A stretch of 26,505 nucleotides of DNA from CAG-582 sp964551965 (GTDB lineage: Bacteria > Bacillota_I > Bacilli_A > RF39 > UBA660): the NCBI GenBank assembly GCA_964551965.1, contig CAZKFB010000014.1:1-26505 (forward strand), written 5' to 3'. The position numbers were made by a program, and so were the translations under genes. The notes under the pieces are model-generated. The model did not search any database. It was not told where the DNA came from and was given only the letters and a program-made list of their open reading frames with translations. Positions 21,589-26,505 of this stretch are shown here, one piece after another. Within the stretch, counting starts at the first letter, position 1. Every line of letters starts with the position of its first letter.

Positions 21589-22509
21589 ATTAACTAAATA
21601 TAGACCGATTAAAGATATTAATAATATAGGTATAATATATAAATAAAGAGATAGTATTAATTGATAATGCTTACTTATTATACTTGCAATAATTAATATT
21701 GCTACTAGTATAACATTTAGTATAACTTTATTATTAACTTGTCTTTTAATCGTATTACCACAACATAATATAAACATTAGAGCATCAATAAGCCAAAATA
21801 ATGATAACATATTTTCTAGATTAGTTAATGATCCGCTTATATTTATACTTTTTAAAACCATATATTCAGGATATCTAAATATGTCTGAAAGATTAGGACC
21901 AAGAACTAAATATGTAATAAATACCATAGCTAATATAGTTATTGAAGATAATATATATGTTTTATAAATCGGAATATTAGCTGTCTCTTTGTATCTTATA
22001 ATAAATGTTGGTACAGTTGATATAATTGCATATTCAAATGCTGATATTATTACATTCTTAATACTTACATTAGTATACATTAGATTACTTATGTCAATAT
22101 TTGGTAAAAGAGATAGGAGAATAAAGAAGAAAAAGAAAACAACTAAAACAATCATGATATTTGATATTCGATATATCAGCACCTCTCTACATTTTAGAAT
22201 ATACATTAGAAGAAGAATAATAGGTATTCCTAGTAATAGTTTCATCATATGGTTTAAATACATTGTACTCACAAGGTTTATAATGACGACAAAGGCACAA
22301 GTAAATAGAGCAGTTGCAACGATTGTATTAACTATATTGTTCTTAATTTCTATGTTTACAAATTTTAATATTAATAAACCAATTAATGTTCCAATTATAA
22401 TAGATATAGGATGTAGTTCATGAGTATTCGAAAGAATTCTCGAAATACCAATTCCAATAAAGAAAGCTCTCATATTAAAATACTGTAAGATATTATATTC
22501 TTTTTTCAT
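21571..22509 (-). CDS. gerAB: GerAB-type spore germination permease
   Basis: The 312-residue protein has roughly nine to ten membrane helices and no soluble domain; it fits the GerAB/APC-like endospore germination permease family by size, topology and position after gerAA and gerAC. Direct family signatures are weaker than for its partners: the N-terminal helix pattern (GIGISRILSNTHELHP) and the late DALMFILCCGN are compatible. GerAB senses the germinant, such as an amino acid, in the spore inner membrane. It is shorter than the usual 360-370 residues. Its ATG overlaps the gerAC stop as ATGA, and GAAAGGA lies upstream. It ends in a shared terminator. Confidence 0.8.
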   Translation of the reverse strand: MKKEYNILQYFNMRAFFIGIGISRILSNTHELHPISIIIGTLIGLLILKFVNIEIKNNIVNTIVATALFTCAFVVIINLVSTMYLNHMMKLLLGIPIILLLMYILKCREVLIYRISNIMIVLVVFFFFFILLSLLPNIDISNLMYTNVSIKNVIISAFEYAIISTVPTFIIRYKETANIPIYKTYILSSITILAMVFITYLVLGPNLSDIFRYPEYMVLKSINISGSLTNLENMLSLFWLIDALMFILCCGNTIKRQVNNKVILNVILVAILIIASIISKHYQLILSLYLYIIPILLISLIGLYLVNKKSSS

Positions 22510-23474
22510 TTTAGTAGTTGTCCTTTCTTATTAATATTTACTTTAGTGTTAATATCAAAATCATATTCATAGAAATTCTTATCAACATTTTTATATTTAT
22601 TATTTATTAAAGTTTCTAGACCCAAAATATCTGTTTTTCCTTCTTTAATCTTTTTAATGAAATCATTTATATAATCATTCATATAAGTATTAACAATACT
22701 CTCTAAATAAGTTATATCTTTAACAGTAGAATCTTTTATGCTATCATCTTTTTCTTCGATTGCCATCTCTATATTAATATCTATTTGAATGTTTTTATCA
22801 ACTTTAATATTCTTTATAATTTGGTTAACAGAAAGAACAATAAATTTATCATCGATCATAAACTTTAAAGTCTCATTGGAACTCTTATTAGTCAATATCG
22901 AATATATTAGAGTATCTTTAGAACTTAATGTATCTATTACCTTATCTCCATCATATATATTTACTTCATCCATGCTTAGCTTTTTATCTAAGAAGGGAAG
23001 AGTAATATCCGAATATTCATTTAAATAATCTTTAGTCATTTGAAAGAAATCTTTGCGTTTAAGGCGACTACAAATATTTTTAATCTTTAAACCAATATTT
23101 TCATCTTTATCATAGAAATCATCACTGTCAGTTGTTACTAAAAAGAAGTTTGTATTTACTTTTGGATTTCTTAAAAAATAATATATAATATCTTTTATTT
23201 CTACTTTAGAATCTATTATTACAGCATTTAAATGACTTAGATAAATGTCATTTTTACTTTTATAGTTAAAGCTACTAATAGCTTCGGCAATTGTACTTCC
23301 TGAAGAATGAACATATTCCATTTCTTCATCTTTATATATTTCGGAAGTTATTTTATATTCACCATCATATTCGATAAATAGGGAAGATGTAATACCTAAA
23401 TTCTCAAGTTCTGTATAATCTGCACAACCAGTTAGAAAGAATAAAGATATAATTATTAGTATTATTTTTTTCAT
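22506..23474 (-). CDS. gerAC: GerAC-type germinant receptor lipoprotein
   Basis: The 322-residue protein begins with a lipoprotein signal, MKKIILIIISLFFLTGCADY, with the lipidated Cys17 at LTGC. It continues with GerAC family sequence: YTELENLGITSSLFIEYDGE, SSGSTIAEAISSFN, LSHLNAVIIDSKV, FLRNPKVNTNFFLVTT, and a C-terminal domain ending NINKKGQLLK. GerAC is anchored on the outer face of the spore inner membrane and is needed for receptor function. Its start overlaps the gerAA stop as ATGA and its stop overlaps the gerAB start. A GGAGAT ribosome site lies before it. Confidence 0.9.
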   Translation of the reverse strand: MKKIILIIISLFFLTGCADYTELENLGITSSLFIEYDGEYKITSEIYKDEEMEYVHSSGSTIAEAISSFNYKSKNDIYLSHLNAVIIDSKVEIKDIIYYFLRNPKVNTNFFLVTTDSDDFYDKDENIGLKIKNICSRLKRKDFFQMTKDYLNEYSDITLPFLDKKLSMDEVNIYDGDKVIDTLSSKDTLIYSILTNKSSNETLKFMIDDKFIVLSVNQIIKNIKVDKNIQIDINIEMAIEEKDDSIKDSTVKDITYLESIVNTYMNDYINDFIKKIKEGKTDILGLETLINNKYKNVDKNFYEYDFDINTKVNINKKGQLLK

Positions 23475-24853
23475 GGGGTATCTCCTTTACAAGTATTATT
23501 ACTTAATAACTTACTTCTCTTATTATTTTTCATTCTAAATAAAGTCTGTTTAATATAAGTTAAATCAAAAGGAGCAATCGGGAAGAAATATGGATTTCCA
23601 AGGATTTCATAATTACAAATATTAGCTATTAAGAAAATGAAGGCAATCAATAAACCATATACGCCAAATAGAGAAACAACAACAATAAATAAAAATCTCC
23701 AATATCTAATAGCATGTGTTATATCTAAATCAGTAAATATTAAACTGGATATAAAGGTAATAGCAACTACTATTATCATTATCGGAGATACAATTCCGGC
23801 ATCAACCGCGGCTGAACCTAACACTAATGCTCCTAATATTGAAATTGCTGATCCATACGAAGAAGGAAATCTTAAATCACTTTCTCTTAGTATTTCACAA
23901 GTTATTAAAGTTATTAAACATTCAAGAGCAGCCGGAAAAGGTACTTCAGCTCTTTGATTTTGAAAGTTAACGAGTAAGTTAGTGGGAACTAATTCTTGAT
24001 TATAAGTAGTTATAGCAATATAAAAAGCGGGAAATACAATCGAAAAGAATAGACAAAAGAATCTCAATATTTTAATAAAATTAACATTTATTCCCTTTAT
24101 ATAATCATCACTTACAGGATTGATAAAATCTGATAAGAAGGAGGGAAGAATAAGGGCATAAGGGGAGTTATCCATTACGATGACTATTTTACCAGCAAGT
24201 AAAGATTTAGAAACTAAGTCTGGTCTTTCAGTTATTTTAATTCCGGGAAATACATTTCTACTATCATTTACTAAGAATGGTTTTAATTCCCCGATATCAT
24301 TGAATCCATCAATGTTAATACTTTTTAATCTTTCTTTTAGATAATCGAGTTCCGTGTTTTTTGCTATAGAGTCAATATAGAGAATATTAATTATTGATTT
24401 AGTATATTTTCCAATTGTATATTCCATACTCTTTAAATCATTAGATCGTATTCTTCTTTTTATTAAACCGATATTAGTTTGAATACTTTCCGTTAGAGAA
24501 TCTTTGGGACCAAATAGAGTAGACTCCGTTAATGGCTTATCGATACTTCTAATTAAGTCTCCTTTAGTTTCAATAGCAACTACTTCATTTTCATTAATAA
24601 TAATTGTAAATCCGGAATTTAGATAGTTTTCAAAATCTTCGATATTAGAAATCTCTTTTAGATTTGGACTAGCAATTTGTTCTTTTATATTTTTTACTTT
24701 TTTACAATCGACAATTTGTTTTAAAATATAATCATTAATCTTATCTTGACTTATTAAAGTTTCAATATAGACAATATAAATGTTTTTAATACTTTTAATA
24801 ATTAAGTCACTAACATCCTTATAATCTTTTAAAATCAAATCAAGATAGTTCAT
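23471..24853 (-). CDS. gerAA: GerAA-type germinant receptor subunit
   Basis: The 460-residue protein has a soluble N-terminal half (about 1-255) and about five membrane helices, as GerA-family A subunits do. Signatures include KRRIRSNDLKSMEYTIGKYT, FPGIKITERPDLVSKSLLAG, IVMDNSPYALILPSF, then EVPFPAALECLITLITCEIL, RESDLRFPSSYGSAISILGA and AAVDAGIVSPIMIIVVAITF. GerAA subunits form an oligomeric channel with GerAB and GerAC that opens on germinant binding. It is the first gene of the operon; GGTGAT precedes the ATG. It is divergent from the AI-2E-family gene, with about 100 bp between. Confidence 0.95.
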   Translation of the reverse strand: MNYLDLILKDYKDVSDLIIKSIKNIYIVYIETLISQDKINDYILKQIVDCKKVKNIKEQIASPNLKEISNIEDFENYLNSGFTIIINENEVVAIETKGDLIRSIDKPLTESTLFGPKDSLTESIQTNIGLIKRRIRSNDLKSMEYTIGKYTKSIINILYIDSIAKNTELDYLKERLKSINIDGFNDIGELKPFLVNDSRNVFPGIKITERPDLVSKSLLAGKIVIVMDNSPYALILPSFLSDFINPVSDDYIKGINVNFIKILRFFCLFFSIVFPAFYIAITTYNQELVPTNLLVNFQNQRAEVPFPAALECLITLITCEILRESDLRFPSSYGSAISILGALVLGSAAVDAGIVSPIMIIVVAITFISSLIFTDLDITHAIRYWRFLFIVVVSLFGVYGLLIAFIFLIANICNYEILGNPYFFPIAPFDLTYIKQTLFRMKNNKRSKLLSNNTCKGDTP

Positions 24854-24908
24854 ATAATCACCATACTTAGTTTACTCATAATTTGCCAATATATAACAAT
24901 CATAAGTG

Positions 24909-24937
24909 TTTACAAATAATCATTTTACATTTATAAT
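24909..24937 (+). promoter_or_regulatory. Promoter of the AI-2E-family transporter gene
   Basis: TTTACA (24909-24914), a 17-bp spacer and TATAAT (24932-24937), 17 bp before the ATG at 24955. It lies in the region shared with the divergent gerAA gene. Confidence 0.75.
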
Positions 24938-24954
24938 TAATTTAAGGTGATGAT

Positions 24955-26160
24955 ATGAAAAAACTACTCGAAAATCGTATAGTACAAATTGGAGTTATGG
25001 CATTTTTAGTAATTGCAGCCGCCATACTATTTTATTACTTATTATTCTTACTCCCTTCAATTTGGTCACTTATTTGTAAGATAACTACGATTTTAAAACC
25101 ACTTATTTATGGACTAGTACTTGCTTATATTATGTCTCCAATCGTTAAATTGTTTGAAAATAAAGTGTTTACTAAGATTAAGAAAGATCCCGTTCGAAGA
25201 AATTTGAGTATTCTTTGTACGATAGTTGTAATAATTGGCGTTATTGTTGCACTTATAAGTTTCATTATTCCTCAATTATTACTTAGTATTCAATCTCTTA
25301 TTGTCAATGTTCCAACATATGCTAAGAATGTTGAATCTGCATTATTGGATTGGCTATCAAATTCTGATGTTGAAACAACTATTTTAGATAATTATGATGA
25401 TATTATTGGCTATATCACTAAGGCTTTAAATGATGTTGTTTTACCAGCGACTAATTCAGCTATAGCAAATTTATCTAAAGGTATATTTGGTGTATTCTCA
25501 TTTATCTTTAATTTTGCTATAGGTACTGTATTTGCAATATATATTCTTGCTAATACAAAGAACTTTGGTGCTGGAATTAGAAAGACTTTATATTCTATTT
25601 TCAATATTAATAGGGTAAATGATTTTATCGATGAGATTAAACATATTAATCATATATTTGGTCAATTTATGATTGGTAAAATATGTGATTCTTCCATAAT
25701 TGCTCTTTGTACTCTAATATTCTTACTTGTATTCAAATATCCATACGCGTTATTAATAGCAGTTATTATTGGTTTAACTGATTTAATACCATACTTTGGA
25801 CCCTATATTGGATCAATTCCATCCGCATTATTGATATGCTTAGTAGATCCTGTAAAAGCAATTACATTCATACTATTTATGATTCTGTTACAACAAATAG
25901 ACAGTAATTTAATTACTCCAAGAATTCAAAAACAAGCAACGGGATTACCAAGTTTCTGGGTATTGTTCTCAATTACTTTATTTGGTGGATTGTTTGGTCT
26001 AATTGGTCTGTTGATAGCTGTTCCATGCTTCACGATTATATATGAATTAATTTGTGATACCATCAATAAAAGATTAAGAAAAAAGAACATGCCAACAGAC
26101 GATGATTTTTATACTGATGCTAAATCAATTGAAGAAAAGAAAATTAAAGCAAAAATATAG
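24955..26160 (+). CDS. AI-2E family transporter (PerM/YtvI type)
   Basis: The 401-residue membrane protein fits the AI-2E/PerM exporter family: two N-terminal helices, KPLIYGLVLAYIMSPIVKLF, a variable middle part, LSKGIFGVFSFIFNFAIGTV, FGQFMIGKICDSSIIAL, GLTDLIPYFGPYIGSIPSAL, ILLQQIDSNLITPRIQ and a final GLFGLIGLLIAVPCFTIIYE helix. Members include E. coli TqsA, which exports autoinducer-2, and Bacillus sporulation-associated YtvI; the substrate is unknown for most, so no transported compound is assigned. The ATG follows AAGGTGATGAT. The C-terminal tail is charged (EEKKIKAKI). It forms a single-gene unit with its own promoter and terminator. Confidence 0.9.
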   Translation: MKKLLENRIVQIGVMAFLVIAAAILFYYLLFLLPSIWSLICKITTILKPLIYGLVLAYIMSPIVKLFENKVFTKIKKDPVRRNLSILCTIVVIIGVIVALISFIIPQLLLSIQSLIVNVPTYAKNVESALLDWLSNSDVETTILDNYDDIIGYITKALNDVVLPATNSAIANLSKGIFGVFSFIFNFAIGTVFAIYILANTKNFGAGIRKTLYSIFNINRVNDFIDEIKHINHIFGQFMIGKICDSSIIALCTLIFLLVFKYPYALLIAVIIGLTDLIPYFGPYIGSIPSALLICLVDPVKAITFILFMILLQQIDSNLITPRIQKQATGLPSFWVLFSITLFGGLFGLIGLLIAVPCFTIIYELICDTINKRLRKKNMPTDDDFYTDAKSIEEKKIKAKI

Positions 26161-26162
26161 AT

Positions 26163-26190
26163 AAGATATTATTAATTTAATATCTTTTTT
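26163..26190 (+). terminator. Intrinsic terminator after the AI-2E-family gene
   Basis: AAGATATTA (26163-26171) pairs with TAATATCTT (26178-26186), with a 6-nt loop and T to 26190. Confidence 0.82.
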
Positions 26191-26200
26191 ATTTAATATT

Positions 26201-26209
26201 TGCTATAAT
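26201..26209 (+). promoter_or_regulatory. Extended -10 promoter of rlmN
   Basis: TG, one base, TATAAT (26201-26209), 18 bp before the rlmN start. No clear -35; the T run of the preceding terminator lies at that position. Confidence 0.55.
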
Positions 26210-26227
26210 TATTGTAGGGTGTGAAAT

Positions 26228-26505
26228 ATGAAAAGCATATTCGATTACAAGTTAGATGATTTAATTGAATATTTTTCATCAATAGATGAAGGAGCATATA
26301 AAGCTAAACAAGTATTTGATTGGATTTATAAAAAGAGAGTATTTGACTTTGATCTTATGACTAATTTGTCTAAAGAGTCCCGAGAAAAACTTAAAAGTAA
26401 TCTAGATATATCATTATTAACCCTAAAAAAACGACAAACTAGTAAAGATGCTAATAAGTACCTATTTGAACTTAGTGATGGCAACTTAATTGAAGCTGTA
26501 CTTAT
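26228..26505 (+). CDS. rlmN: 23S rRNA (adenine2503-C2)-methyltransferase, partial
   Basis: The window holds the first 92 codons. The sequence shows the N-terminal RlmN domain: FDYKLDDLIEYFSS, GAYKAKQVFDWIYKKRVFDF, MTNLSKESREKLKSNL and the conserved YLFELSDGNLIEAVL that leads to the radical-SAM part. RlmN methylates A2503 of 23S rRNA and A37 of some tRNAs; its Cys-rich iron-sulfur motif lies beyond the window. The start is the ATG after AGGGTGTG. The gene continues past 26505. Confidence 0.93.
   Translation, partial: MKSIFDYKLDDLIEYFSSIDEGAYKAKQVFDWIYKKRVFDFDLMTNLSKESREKLKSNLDISLLTLKKRQTSKDANKYLFELSDGNLIEAVL

Noticed and set aside
24854..24954. Sigma-G promoter for the gerA operon
   Set aside because: Only weak matches (for example TAAACTA with a poor -35) are seen on the minus strand, too weak in such AT-rich DNA to report as a feature.
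1..26505. CRISPR array, tRNA, rRNA, insertion sequence or prophage
   Set aside because: No regular spaced repeats, cloverleaf-like sequence, transposase, integrase or phage structural genes were seen on either strand.
1..26505. Mycoplasma-type genetic code (TGA as Trp)
   Set aside because: TGA ends gerAA, gerAC and the P-loop gene at their natural ends, and Trp is encoded by TGG throughout.

Overview
The window is strongly AT-rich and comes from a Bacillota-type genome: purine-rich Shine-Dalgarno sites before nearly every gene, RNase J, DnaE-type polymerase, endospore genes (spoIIAA, a sporulation sigma factor, spoVAC/AD/AE, a gerA operon), short intergenic gaps and intrinsic terminators. 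TGA is a stop (it forms the ATGA overlaps of the gerA operon) and TGG encodes Trp, so this is not a Mycoplasma-code organism. Short proteins, overlapping genes and very short leaders suggest a compact genome of an uncultivated, possibly gut-associated, Bacilli-like lineage; that placement is inference.

Layout. 3-1251: remains of a family 2 glycosyltransferase, frameshifted near 195 and fused to the C-terminal half of an ABC exporter ATPase. 1279-1630: a small locus with two tandem Spo0A-box-like sites, two convergent promoters, inverted sequence modules and a 23-residue hydrophobic peptide, resembling a type I toxin locus. 1634-4854 (minus): a methyltransferase, a ZIP metal transporter and RNase J. 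5013-7703 (plus): a condensed sporulation cluster, spoIIAA-sigF-spoVAC-spoVAD-spoVAE, with no spoIIAB. 7753-13291: mostly membrane-anchored exported proteins of largely unknown role, including an arylsulfotransferase-like beta-propeller, a DUF4097-like protein and a minus-strand P-loop protein. 13308-13475: a short rpmB (L28) gene on the minus strand. 13648-18509: dnaE, a CHC2 zinc-finger protein and an HD phosphohydrolase. 18543-20614: a CAP-domain protein and ffh. 20695-21574: two small membrane proteins. 21571-24853 (minus): a gerA-type germinant receptor operon in order A-C-B. 24955-26160: an AI-2E-family exporter. 26228-end: the start of rlmN.

The most interesting points are in sporulation control. 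The SpoIIAA-like protein carries Glu where the family's phospho-accepting Ser lies, and the SpoIIAB kinase/anti-sigma gene is missing from its usual place. Between sigF and spoVAC a sigma-G-type promoter lies inside a hairpin whose 3' arm holds the spoVAC ribosome binding site, so read-through RNA would have a hidden site and RNA started at the sigma-G promoter a free one. A Spo0A box precedes spoIIAA, and tandem near-matches precede the toxin-like peptide. Several promoters place the -10 box 17-18 bp before the start codon, giving leaders of only about 10-12 nt. All functional statements rest on reading motifs by eye; no search was run.
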